Of a DNA stretch of 64,000 bases, positions 27,901-39,140 are shown in pieces. Below the pieces are notes generated by a model. The model was not told the origin of the DNA, ran no database searches, and worked only from the letters and a program-made list of their open reading frames with translations. Source of the DNA: Limnoperna fortunei. Its lineage: Eukaryota; Mollusca; Bivalvia; Mytilida; Modiolidae. Within the stretch, counting starts at the first letter, position 1; each line of letters starts with the position of its first letter. Made by a program: the position numbers and the translations under genes. The stretch is taken from assembly GCA_944474755.1 (NCBI GenBank), contig OX104114.1, positions 77,796,623-77,860,622 on the forward strand, in the 5' to 3' direction.

Positions 27901-29624
27901 TAATTTGCTAATGGGAAATGTGATCCTAAAAATAACACGAAATTAAAATTACATTTCAGTTGTGCATTTGTGTTATATCGCTGTTCATTTGCCTAAATCG
28001 CAAATTGAGTTTCTGTATTCAATACTTTGCATCCAAAATCGACGTTATTTCAGACTTATAATTAATAGCAAAAAATTTAATTAATGTTTTTTCACTTAGC
28101 AAGTATTTTTTACTTGAAACAAGTAATTATCGTGTAAATTAAAGAGAGAGAGGCGTTCATTAACAGCTGTACCTTAAATGCACATCACCTGTTCGGTATT
28201 ATCTCTTCTCTTTTCGATAAGTAACCTAATATCCGAATGTCAAGAAGAATCGTTATGTTTTTTTACAAGAATGACAAGTGATTAACATTGTTCGAACAAA
28301 GAAAAACATTTTCCAACCGATTTTCACATACCATTCTTTTCGTAAATTAGTTTCGTTTGAGAATTCAACACCGACATTTTGGGATGTTATGACAGTTTCA
28401 GTCTTAGAGGAATTTCTGATTCCAGCGAAAATAAATCCAATTCCGGTATAACGCGACATTTGACATGTGCATTATAGTCTTATGAGAGGTTTGGGTTGCA
28501 TAAAAAGGAACAATTGTCAGGAAAATGTCAGAACAGCGAACGTCGCAGGCAGAAACAATTTAAATCAATGTTTTCTTTACTCAAACGTGTACTTTTGTAG
28601 CTCCATTGTAAGTTTCGGATTTCAGATGCTTTTTTTACCGTGCACAATGGTTTCAAAAACATTTGAATCATTAAATTTTGTTTCATGCGAAAAAAATGTT
28701 GATAATATGAACTGCAGCGATAATTTTCAAGGAATGTATTAGCTTAAGTAAATCTTTACGCAGATCTTTCAATAAATTAGGAATTATTCAAAAAGCACAT
28801 ATTGTAAAAACTGCACGTTACTAAGCTTTGATGATATTTAAAAATATGGATAGTGTTCAAACATAATTATTAGCCGACACTACCATTACAACCCCGAACT
28901 GACGGTGTTGTTTCCAAAATGAAAAATGGGTCTAAAAGGTGTTACAATTACCCTAAATGACATCTCTTTTTCCATGTAATTACCAAAATAATCGGTTTAG
29001 TAGACAGACCATTTATCATAAAAACTGCTCGTCTCAAACCGGTGTGAAATCAGTCGCGTCCATTTAAGTTGTACAAGGCAGAATGCTTCAATTTTATTGT
29101 TATTTTTACGTGATAAACAAGGCTTGTTGGGAAGGCCATCATTTGTCATGTAAACTTGTATGATGTAGGTATTCTAATACAAATTATGAAAAATTGTTGT
29201 TGTTAAAATTGCCTCTGTTTTTTTTTTGTATAAACATAGCTTTACATCTTCTGAAATTTTGACTTACACCAATGTAAAACAAAATTGAACTTGTAACGAA
29301 ACAATCCTTTGAATAAGTGATTCGAAAAAATACATCAAGATGTCTGTATACTACTGAAAAAATTCAAGGTGCGAATGTTTTACATTTCAATTTTTGTATA
29401 ATGATAAAAAATAAATGACAACAAATTTCAAAGCAGAGTAAATTAAATATAAGATTGAACCATGTGATGCATGATTTATTTATAACATTATCTCGCACCC
29501 CATTTTCAGGCTGAGTAAAATTGAATTCATTTGTACATAATAACAATAACATCATTTGAAATATAACCGATACTAAAATAGTCCACTTATTTCAAAGGTT
29601 TGAAACACATCACTGTTTAATACG

Positions 29625-29757
29625 GGGTTTTCACCGGACACTTCGGCTTTCACACCCAATAAAAAAACTGAACGACATGATATAGCTGAAGAAATGCTGA
29701 AAGTCGCGTTAAACAGAAAACAAAAACCAAAAAAAAAAAACAAAAAAACAAGAAAAA
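29625..29757 (+). mobile_element. SINE 3' part with A-rich tail, 75 bp before Hox1 exon 2
   Basis: The stretch CTTCGGCTTTCACACCCAATAAAAAAACTGAACGACATGATATAGCTGAAGAAATGCTGAAAGTCGCGTTAAA matches the 3' half of the complete SINE at 42536-42803 (GGACGCCATGAAATAGGTGAAAAATTGTTGAAAGTGGCGTTAAA). A long A-rich tail with C and G interruptions follows. The tRNA-like head is missing, so the copy is 5'-truncated. It ends about 75 bp upstream of the exon 2 acceptor AG at 29831-29832, so it may lie near the branch point of the Hox1 intron. Confidence 0.75.
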
Positions 29758-29832
29758 CATCACAATGTATACATTTTTATGTATCTGTGTTTGTATTTAA
29801 TAATGTATTTTAATCATCTTTATTTATTTCAG

Positions 29833-30173
29833 TAACAACAAAACCACCAAGTGACTTCGGATATACTCCAACTACGACCTCTGTGGCCGCACAACCAAAT
29901 ATGGGCAGAACAAACTTTACAAACAAACAATTAACGGAACTAGAAAAAGAATTCCATTTCAATAAATATCTGACTAGGGCAAGACGGATCGAGATAGCCG
30001 CATCTTTAGGACTAAACGAAACACAAGTAAAAATATGGTTTCAGAACAGAAGAATGAAACAGAAGAAAAGAATGAAGGAGGCACAGTTTGAAAGTACGGG
30101 AAGAGATGGCTGTCAGATAAGCTTAGACGGACTTTCAATGACAGCCATGGGTTTATGCCAAGACAGTAGATAA
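29833..30173 (+). CDS. Hox1: Hox1 (labial-class homeobox protein), exon 2 with homeodomain
   Basis: The exon encodes the end of codon 191 to residue 303 and a TAA stop. The 60-residue homeodomain spans residues 212-271: [20 protein letters not shown] at its start, the labial signature [11 protein letters not shown], then [20 protein letters not shown]. Homeodomain W48, F49, Q50, N51 and R53 are all present, so DNA contact residues are intact. A short tail of about 32 residues follows. The [29 protein letters not shown] block is diagnostic of the Hox1/labial class as against Hox2 or Hox3. The acceptor is TTATTTATTTCAG. The whole protein of 303 residues is within the usual Hox1 range. No second Hox gene lies within 9 kb upstream or 33 kb downstream in this window. 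Confidence 0.97.
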
Positions 30174-30890
30174 ATAAGAATTTCGCATGTTATTGGAATT
30201 CTTAATTATGTTTTTGTCTCTGTCTGACAGAGGGTTGAAACATCCGGGGTCGTTATAAATCGGATTGAGTCGTGATTTAGTGACGTCAGTTGATTGTCTC
30301 GAAAGTTTACGCTGTACTCGACTTGAACATTCACAATCAATTAGAAAAGGACAGTGCTTGGAGACAGTGTGAAGATTTGATTTTGTTCCAAAACAGTTGT
30401 GGAGCAAAGCAGTTTTTATAGCTGCTATTTCCTTCCTACAAAGTGAAACGTTCAGGATGACAATAGTGCTTTTTGTTGTAAAAGGGAAATAACTCGTGTA
30501 TTTATTAGATTAACATGATATAGTTTCCAATAGTTGTCTTCTGATATCTATTTTTTTTTTCGTATGTTCAGTAATACAGTTGTCCACATTCCATTACCAA
30601 TAATTAAGTAGTCCATTTAATGAAATACTTAACGGGCGGAATGATAATTTGGCTAATTGGTGCTGCGTTTCTTGGAACTATTTCTATTTTGTTAAACGTT
30701 TGTTTTGTATGACCGTGATCGTGTTTGTACATGTATGTTGATGCTCAATCTTCAAATAATTATTTATAATATTGAAATATTTATGAACACAATGTTAACT
30801 GTCTGACGTGTTGATGTATGATAAAATTGTTTGTCTGACATTATTTTGATGTCTTTACAAAAATATTAAAAATTATGGTGCAATACACAT
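30174..30890 (+). terminator. Hox1: Hox1 3' untranslated region and candidate poly(A) signal
   Basis: No canonical AATAAA is found just downstream of the stop. The variant hexamer ATTAAA at 30865-30870, followed about 20-35 bases later by the T-rich CTATTTTGTTTTCTTGT, is the best candidate cleavage region, giving a 3' UTR of about 0.7 kb. A minus-strand open frame of 84 codons overlapping 30153-30407 has no recognisable domain and I take it as a shadow. Confidence 0.4.
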
Positions 30891-33740
30891 CTATTTTGTT
30901 TTCTTGTAAAATACAACGGTAGATTAGTTTAAATATTCTATATATAGTTTATACTTTTCGCATATCGATTCTAAGTAAATAGACTGTTTTCCGCCTTGAT
31001 TACCAAAAGCAGGTAATATTATGTTTGCTATTAAAGTGGTCATAAGAGTTTACTCATGAAGCAATATGGAATTTCAGGTGTTGCATTTGAAAAGAATTGT
31101 ATTAAAATTGGAAAGACGTACACGTGAGTGCTCAAACAAATGCTCAGAATCTTTGATGACATTTTATTTTATACTTTAAACAAGTGTCATGCTCGTGCAC
31201 TTGAATAAGATGTTGATGGCTGAAATAACAGATCTTAAAAAGTAAAAAAAAATGGTTTCGAACATCATTTTAATTTCAAACAGAAAAACTTCCAAGATAA
31301 TCGTACGATATTTTGTATTTGTTATGAGGTCTTTAGATTTATTCTACTAACTCCTTTGGACGTATGAATAAGAATGCTGAATCTTACATAGCACTTTAAA
31401 CAGTGACGTCAAAACATTGTAATGAGACCATTGTCATATAACACGAATGATTTTTCTTACAGTTAAAAAAATTAGATCCCTGAATTATAGAAACATTTTG
31501 CACGAAGTTTGCTTTATAACTGTGGAGATGCCTAACATTTTTATCCTTTGTTTAATTGTTCTATGCTCTTCATATTCAAATAGTGTTTGGCATTTTTGGG
31601 GGGTAGAGCGCTTCTGGTGAGTCTTCAATATACGAAACGCGCGTCAGGCGTAGCAAAATTTATTGATGGGAACTTTGTTGTATTTTTTGATAAAATTTGC
31701 ATACTTTAAAATATAGATGCGTTCATTCAAAAAGTTCTTTCCGATCTTCTAAAATTTGGTAAACAAGAAGTGCAGACTCAAGTTTTATAATACGCCAATA
31801 CTCCAGTGACACACATCACTACTGTACCATACATTTGTACTCGCAGTTTAAAAAAAAACAAAAAAACCTAGACACATACGTGACTATAATAAGACTTATG
31901 TCATGTCTCTCTGAGAGAACAGTAGGATTGTCTACTGGCAAATCATGGGTAAGCGTCGGTTCTAGAAATACAGTGAAGGTACATTGATATTGAATAGTTT
32001 CCTAATTCCAGCGAGCAATATTTGGCTATATTTAGGAACATGTTTGAATAAACTGTACTGAAATGGAACACACCAAGGACAGTTAAGTTTGACGTGTATC
32101 TAAAACGATGACGGCTTGGACAGGAACTGAGAATTGAGCTTTTTGTAACTTGAGCAATGAGCCTTCTTTTTCCTTATCAACATAACAAGACTTTAACGTG
32201 CAAAAGCGTGCCACTCTATACACGTTTCACATTATGGTCAGCGGCCAGAATGTCTGTATCACAACTACAACTGAGATAGAGGGCATCCCACATCCGCCAA
32301 TTGGGACGAACCATGCCAAGAAATAACCCGAAGTTTATGATTCAAAGCTATCCCGAGGTGGTATTTGGTGTTAACATGCATAGATCTTACCTGTAGGAAG
32401 ACTTAAAGAGTTTGTTACGCTACAGGAGCAATATTCTGTCTTCCCCGATGCAATTGTTTCATGACAACTTGAGTTGTGAAAGTAAAAGAATAGGAACACA
32501 TTTAACACAAGGCATAGTAATTAATACGATGATGACGTGCATAATCCGAAAACTTGGATAATCCGTGACCATGCACATTTCTGGGAGGTCCACTGGAAAA
32601 TTTCCACTCCAAGTAAGCACACTAAATTTCGCTGTATACGGTAAAATGTATCATCATAATTAAAAGTAACCAGATAAACGGAATTCAAACCCAAGCGAAG
32701 ACATTAAAAATTCCTTCATGTTGTCTATATACATTAGACTCTGGTTTTCAGTTTTGTATATATATTGTTACCTCAAACCACGATTATACACTAAAAACAG
32801 TAATAAACGCTGGGTTTTTCTACTCGAAATCTCTGTAAGATATATATGGTAGGATATAAATACCGAATAAGTGAATATACATGTAGATGTGAGTTTTGTT
32901 GCGAAGTAGATCTTTAAGTTTATCTTACATTACTTATAATTTGGTTTGAATTGCCGGCCATTCGTACTGTCAATAGAAATAAACGTTGGTTGTGGATTGT
33001 GTTTTTCTTTCGTTATTTTTTACATTTTTACTTTTGTTTCCATGAATCCATTTTTGACGATTTCTATATTTTCCTAGACCGCCTGATATAACTTGTTTTG
33101 CTCAATTTGACGGTTTGACCTCTCATTAGCTACATGTATTTAAACTAGAAAAAGTTGATCCAGCGATCACTGCTAATCCCGCTAAATTAAAAAAAAAACT
33201 TTTTTCGTAACAATTTCTAGAGCCTTTTGTTTTGACTGACATGTAATACTATTCTAAAGTTTCATTGAAATTACATTGACACATTTTTAATTTTTGCGCG
33301 GAAACGTCTTTCGTGTACTCATTTCTAACATATTTTGGCAACTGTGACCTTAAAATTTTACGGAATTCCCCAAAATAGGCTTCATGAAAGTTTATCCCAA
33401 AGTTACGATGAATTAAATGCAATCTGTTTGAGTTCTTGTTCGGAAACATCTTTTCTAACTGTCGGTGTATTAGTTCCCATAATGTTTTCCTTTTAATTCT
33501 ATCTTTACCTGATAAATACTTGAATTCTTTTAGGTTGCTTGTTGGGAGGCAAATTATTATTAAAGAAGGTTCATTAAACGAAGGACACACAAAAAAAGGA
33601 ACAGATAAAGTTTCAACTAGAAAAAAGGCAAGCCCATAAGATTATTGGATTTTTAAGCTATATTCAGGTCGAGAAGTTAAACATAAATCAACAGAAAAAT
33701 AGAGGACATAGGGAACAAAATCTCCAAACACGTTATTCAC
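30891..33740. other. Intergenic flank right of Hox1
   Basis: Apart from a degenerate hammerhead motif at 31609-31650 and a 113-codon minus-strand open frame at 33249-33590 that I do not recognise, I see no gene, array or RNA. Under conventional polarity this is already outside the Hox cluster. Confidence 0.5.
31609..31650 (+). ncRNA. Degenerate hammerhead ribozyme motif (copy 1)
   Basis: Stem I strands are CGCTT (31609-31613) and AGGCG (31646-31650), which pair with one G-U. Between them lie CTGGTGA (core CUGANGA with A6 changed to G), a stem II of GTCTT...ATAC, the invariant GAAA at 31634-31637, a very short stem III in CGCGCG, and a GUC cleavage triplet ending at 31645. This layout is a type I hammerhead with minimal stem III, as described for Penelope-like elements and retrozymes in invertebrates. 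The A6G change should impair cleavage, so this is a fossil. Confidence 0.65.
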
Positions 33741-33744
33741 AGTG

Positions 33745-34136
33745 GTCTGCGGTCAGGCTTGCCTGACAAACCTCAACTAATTAAAGGGTCTCTTCTATCC
33801 GCCACCTGGAGACGCGCTGGGCAGCTCTTAGTCGAGCTCTGGGAACCGTCACAGTATGGTCCTGTAGATAAGGCCTTTAGATAAAGATTATTATTGATGC
33901 GATCTCTTTTCTTGCAACTCGTATCGACTTGATGTCGATAAGAGTATGCTCTTTGAAGCAACTTCAGAAGGGTGGATTTTCTGCACCACACATTTAAAAA
34001 TTCAAACTGTTTGTCTTTAGGTCCTGAATTGATTGTTTGTTGGCTTGTTTTCTTCCAGAATATAGCTGAAATACTGCTCGCTGGACGTAAAGCAAACATC
34101 AAATCAAGCAATCAATCAATCAATCAATCAATCAAC
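33745..34136. mobile_element. SINE-like composite with (CAAT)n tail
   Basis: ATCCGCCACCTGGAGACGCGCTGGGCAG near 33800 is the reverse complement of the core at 4.4 kb. The right end (CCAGAATATAGCTGAAATACTGCTCGCTGGACGTAAAGC followed by five CAATs) is in the forward direction. In the 4.4 kb and 34.6 kb copies core and tail share one orientation, so this copy is either two abutting elements or an internally inverted one. The 112-codon minus-strand open frame over it is repeat-derived. Confidence 0.6.
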
Positions 34137-34589
34137 CTGATATCATAACGACAAAGATCCAATCAATCAAAAACCTCGAGTCGTTTCAACATGGATGTTT
34201 TAAACTTATTATTTTAGGATTTGTTTTCACAATTTTGTGGTATTATGATGTAAGTTTTATTAAGACACTTCTTTAAATTTTAAAACGTTTCAACCTTAAC
34301 AGAAACACAAGAGTCAAATTTTTGAAATCTTTACAAATATAATTTCGTCAAAAAATTTTGACTTCCTTGTACCCACCATGCATTCCCAAGTTTCATAAAT
34401 CTTTATAATTCCAAGATTAAAGTCGACAAATTAAAAAAATAAAAATAAATAAATGTGGCACTTATACGCTTCCGTAGCTATATGCTCTACTACTAATGTT
34501 GTTATTTTCGAGCTCGAACAAATAATTTACTATCAATTTTTGTAATAAAGTTAAAGGATACATGTATGTTAATTATTTTTTACGCGTTC

Positions 34590-34866
34590 ACTTGATTGAT
34601 TGATGGACGTTTGCTTTCCTGCCAGCTAGCAGTAGTTCGGCTATATTCGAGACGAGAAATAGTAAACAAACAATAAACCAACGGTGCGAAATAGGAAACT
34701 GGAAAAAAAGACTGCCAACTGCCCTCTACGGTCTGCGACAGGCTTTCCGTATTATGACCTGACCAAATCCACAACGAGATAACGAGATGGTCTCCCCCAC
34801 CCGGGAACGCGCTGGGCTGCTCTGTGGGTCGAGCATTGGGAACTCTTCCAGTATGGTCCCATTTTA
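34590..34866 (-). mobile_element. SINE-like element, reverse orientation
   Basis: Read on the plus strand it begins with the reversed tail (TTGATTGATTGATGG, then ACGTTTGCTTTCCTGCCAGC) and ends with CCCGGGAACGCGCTGGGCTGCTCT. Both match the 4.4 kb copy in reverse complement, so this is the same family, inserted in the opposite strand about 0.5 kb from the 33.7-34.1 kb copy. Confidence 0.6.
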
Positions 34867-35945
34867 CGAGTTTAATCTTTGAACGAACTGCAGAAAATAA
34901 ATTCTATTAAATCTTCTATTACACTGCTTGTATTGATTTTTTTACTGTATACTAATTAACTAAATGGTCCTTTCATAAATCTGGACTAAATCATATGGTG
35001 AAAGGGAGATAAACGCATCTAATAATAGATCTGAATTTTGCTTGACAACATCTATGTTGTACAGTTATCGACAGGCTGTTAAAATTTCCATGGCCTTGGT
35101 TACGTATTTACTGCACTAAACTTTTAGATTTAATGAAAGAAATACAGTTCTGAAGAAACAGTTGTTGCATCAGGATACCCGTTTTACAAATTGCTGAAAC
35201 TTTTATTATCAAAGATACCAACATTTATTAGTTGGTAGGAAATTTGGTAATGTTTTTTCTTTCTAAAAGCAAAAATACTATCATAATCGTGCAAGACTAA
35301 CTCAATAAATGAAATCGCTTAACAAAAGGACCACAAATATGTTGTGATCCTAAAGTCCATTGGTATGTTCCTTGATTTATACCATACCAATATAGCCTCG
35401 ATTTTGAATTTCTCGAAAAAATAAATAAACCATATAGAATTGCTGGTCTGAGGTTATGTGTGAGACCGTTTATCATTTTACAAACCATGCACTGTCTTTA
35501 TTCAATTTTAGTATTATCATTAATTGTCTGTTCATTGTACTCCAACTATGTTTTACTGTTCTTGGGTCACTACCAGCGTGCATCTTGACGTGGACCTCGT
35601 TTTTGGTATAGCTACATGTAATTACTGTTATGTGTTTTAATAATTATTAATATAATATAAGCTCCCTATAATATTTTTTGGGGGTTTAAATTATTACTTT
35701 ACGATTCTTCCAAAAACAACGTCTGTTTATCTTTGTATCTTAATTAAAAAAAAATAAATATCAATAATTTAATTTGCTTTTGTAAGCTGAAATCTCATTG
35801 GTCAATTTAAATCGATCATATTATAAGATATAACTTGCGTGAACTATTACCTATTCTCACGCCGTTGAAATTCAAATAGTTCCATGGCGTCATTGACGTT
35901 TTTACCATACAAGTTGTTAAGATAAATTATAAGGAATATTTCAAA

Positions 35946-36011
35946 TATGGTTTGGGTCTGTTTACACCATTCATAAACCGCTTCATTAGGCGTAAACAGA
36001 CCCAGATCATA
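35946..36011. repeat. Short inverted repeat (hairpin)
   Basis: TATGGTTTGGGTCTGTTTACACC (35946-35968) and GGCGTAAACAGACCCAGATCATA (35989-36011) are reverse complements with only three mismatches, separated by 20 bases. Such hairpins are often the centre of a decayed foldback transposon. No boundaries are clear further out. Confidence 0.75.
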
Positions 36012-36796
36012 TTATATCGTATAACCAGTTCAGAATTTGAAGTATTCCATAAAGATTTTCTCTTTTACGCGCTGCATGATCATTATTCATTTTATAAGCT
36101 CATTTCTTATATTGCTGCCTGCTTTTAGTGTTTTTTACTCTGCAATGTTTGCAAATATCGTGTAGGTGTTTTAAAGAAAGTTTCAAATATTATTCAAATA
36201 TAGTTTTTATCGCATATGTAGAAATATCGATCATTGTAAAACCACGTGACCAGGTCATTCATATTAATGACGTCATAACGTCATAACGCTGTTTTGATGT
36301 TTATGTTGGAATAAACAGTCAAATATCGTATTTTAACACTTTCAGCCCTTTTTTTGATGATTTCTGCATAAAATTTGTTATCTCATCAAAAAATATAATG
36401 GAGATTGTTCCATATCCATACCATGTATATCTACTTTCACTTTTAAAATGTCTATTTTGGGGATGCTGAAAACAGCGAAAAAAATGTTTTATCATAATTT
36501 TTTTCTACATATCAACAGTACGCCACGCTTAATTTTTTTTAAATGGCGTTGAACTTTGTTAGCTAATGTTACAGAGCTTAAAATAATTGTTTTAAACCAC
36601 CAAGACATTAATTGATGATTATTTAACATCAATGAACTTGACTAACGATTGTTTACATATTTGAAAAGTATAAATTTTCTTTTGATTTCTTATGTAAGTG
36701 ACGTCAAAACCAATATGGCAATTATGCAAATGAGGTAAAATATCATAATTTCACCGTACAAATAGATAGGTAACAACATGAGCCGATAGTCATGTG

Positions 36797-37185
36797 ACAA
36801 TTACAAACCCGGATATAGACAAACATAAACAACGCAAAAACACAAAGACAAAAAAACAGAGTGAGTAACCCGAACTTAATAAAAAGCATGGGTTCACTGA
36901 GTTGCTCCCAGACGCGTAAGCAGTGCCTGCCTCTAATAAGACACCCGTCATGTTACGCATAGTCATGTCTAGAAATAGGTCAAATTCAGGAATAGGAAAG
37001 AATACCTTGGACTCAGCGAAAATTTTGAGTTGTATTTTCGAGAATGATTTCACATAAAGATCAATAAAGTTATGATGGCGACCATAGAACATCTGAAAGG
37101 ATAACATCAACCTAGGTACAATAAACCCTTGCTTGAGTAGCCTAGTAGTCAACAATTGGAAAGTTAGAGTCAACCGGTTTGTCGT
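36797..37185 (+). repeat. Dispersed repeat D, copy 1
   Basis: Shared landmarks with 38850-39140, in the same order and strand, are CAAA(C/T)CCGGATATAGACAAACA, AAGCAGTGCCTGCCTCTAAT(A/T)AGACAC, GGATAACATCAACCTAGGTACAA and AACCCTTG. This copy is longer, with about 100 bp that the other lacks. The 127-codon minus-strand open frame here is inside the repeat and has no domain I recognise. Confidence 0.75.
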
Positions 37186-37731
37186 AGTCTATTTCTAGAA
37201 GTAGGTCTATGTAAGAGGCCGACCTAAGAGGATCTGTGACCTTAAAATTCAAGCCCGCTAAGGTAGATTGAATGCAAATAGTCAACAAATTTAGCATTCT
37301 TGAGGGACAGTATGAATGGACAGCATGAGTATAGCGGAATCTGAAATTAAAATTCTGGGCCAGTGTCTTTTTCTTCTTTAGCTGGCCTTAGAGGAATCCA
37401 GCCTCGTAAGAGTACAGAAACCGGTCGACGAGCAGAGAAGCACATTTAGTATACATTGGAATACCAACAATCTGTTGAAAAACGTGTCTTGCAAACATGC
37501 CAAATATGATGTCAATAAGAAAATCTAGCATTTGACAGATTTCTTTCACTATATTTATTATTTAGAATCATTGATGACGAAGTGGAAGGTTTCTTTATAT
37601 CTGAGTTGTTTAGGATCTCTTATTGGTTCAATCCAGGCAAATGTTAGCAATACATTTTTAATAACTATACATGTAGAGATTATAATTAAAATGTCATTAA
37701 AATGTCATACCAAGGTTAATAGAAATTACTA

Positions 37732-37770
37732 CGCCAGACGCGCGTTTCGTCTAATCAAGACTCAGTGGCG
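37732..37770 (-). ncRNA. Degenerate hammerhead ribozyme motif (copy 2)
   Basis: On the minus strand it reads CGCCA-CTGA-GTCTTGATTAGAC-GAAA-CGCGCGTC-TGGCG. Stem I (CGCCA/TGGCG) and stem II (GTCT/AGAC) pair perfectly, and GAAA and the GUC cleavage triplet are intact. The catalytic core CUGAUGA has lost one UGA, leaving CUGA directly against stem II. It should be inactive, but it is otherwise the best preserved of the three copies. Confidence 0.7.
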
Positions 37771-38849
37771 CTTGAACACAAACAGCATTTAAAATCCAAA
37801 TTAATGAGATGTTGTAGAGCCTTTATCACCAAAACTCCAAACGTTATACCAAATCTGGCTAAGGTTATCTACGCCTTGAAAATAGACAGACCTTAGAATT
37901 AAAATAATTGTTGAAATTCCAGGGTAGTAAATTTATCAATTAATTTATAAATTAAGATAAATAAGAGTAATAATGAAATTGGAATGTAATATCATATAAA
38001 TATTTGAAAGAGTCTGTCTTATATTTGTCTTATATTTGTTTATTCACAAATAAAAATAAATTGTCTTTCCAATTTAAGTGGCCTAAACACACCTTGGAAA
38101 GAACTGAAGGAGTGTTTTATAATTTTTGATTGTAGGTTTTAATGTTAAAAAATCTCCTGCGGTGCCAGTTATTTTAGATTTACGATTGAACTAAAACATA
38201 AAAATAAACATACACAGAATATTTCGGTAATCAGCGTTACAATATCTAACCTTCTTTCCCCTTTGGGATCCGATGTGGTCCTGCGGTGGGAGCTAGCTTG
38301 AATTATCTTGATTAGATAAGCTCTGAACTGTTGGTTTTAAATTTACTAAATTAAATAGGCAGTTCATAACGTGCTAAACATATAACGAGATGTTGTACAC
38401 ACGTAATCCGTTGTCATATATTTAATCATAAATATACATTATTTAAAACTAATTTTCATGAGATAAACAAAAAATATTTAAAATAATAGCACATTTGTTT
38501 ATTGCATCTTCTTATAGTAGGCATGTACCGCAATTACATGATAAAAAACATTTCAATATATTTTTGATTTCAAAGCTACTCTTAAATAGACAAAGTTTTA
38601 AAATGCATTTCATTAATTTAAGATCCCATGGTGTAAACAAATCTTTTTCTTAAATTAAATTCATTAAATTCGTCAAACAAAAAACATTATCCCAATAGTT
38701 GCTCTTGACTCTCTTGTCTCTTAATGTGCTAATCTTAAAAATGACATATGACATATGATTGATTTTCTGAAAATTTGATTGCTAAAATCATATATGTCCA
38801 TTGTTAAACAATAAATTAGATATCTTGCTATTTATAAAGAGTATATGAA

Positions 38850-39140
38850 AGTAGCAAAGAAAACCGACCGAACAACAAGAGCCAAAAACCAAGGGACAGT
38901 TACAAATCCGGATATAGACAAACACAACACAAAAATCAAAAACAAAACACAGAAAGAGAGTACCCCGAACCCAATAAAACCCATGGGTGCACTCAGGTGC
39001 TCCGGACGAGTAAGCAGTGCCTGCCTCTAATTAGACACCAGTCGAGTTACTCATTGTCTTGTATAGAACTTCTGGAGAGATAACATCAACCTAGGTACAA
39101 CAAACCCTTGTTTTAGTAGTTTAGCAGTCAACATCAGTGA
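38850..39140 (+). repeat. Dispersed repeat D, copy 2
   Basis: Same family and strand as 36797-37185, about 1.7 kb further on. It begins AAGAAAACCGACCGAACAACAAGAGCC and ends near TTTAGTAGTTTAGCAGTCAACATC. An open frame of 61 codons crosses it, but it lies wholly in the repeat and is not counted as a gene. Confidence 0.75.

Larger units (their letters stand above)
9644..29832 (+). other. Hox1: Hox1 intron 1 (20.2 kb, phase 1)
   Basis: The intron runs from GTAGCG at 9644 to TTATTTATTTCAG ending at 29832. Joining G at 9643 to TA at 29833 restores a Val codon and keeps the frame through the homeodomain. I found no convincing gene inside: open frames are short and unrelated to known domains. It holds an (AAT)n microsatellite, a long A-G homopolymer junction, a 173-bp foldback element and a SINE tail close to the acceptor, each listed separately. 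The rest is unassigned AT-rich sequence. Hox1 genes usually have one intron between hexapeptide and homeodomain, and this one is long. Confidence 0.93.

Noticed and set aside
33773..34111. 112-codon minus-strand open frame as a gene
   Set aside because: It crosses the SINE-like core and CAAT tail, so it is repeat-derived.
36269..36292. CRE-like TGACGTCA with a second GACGTCATAA-like half as a promoter
   Set aside because: No gene starts nearby on either strand, and an 8-bp palindrome is expected by chance in 64 kb.
36790..37173. 127-codon minus-strand open frame as a gene
   Set aside because: It lies inside dispersed repeat D, the second copy does not keep the frame, and no domain is recognised.
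38845..39030. 61-codon plus-strand open frame as a gene
   Set aside because: It is repeat D sequence, with no conserved frame in the other copy.
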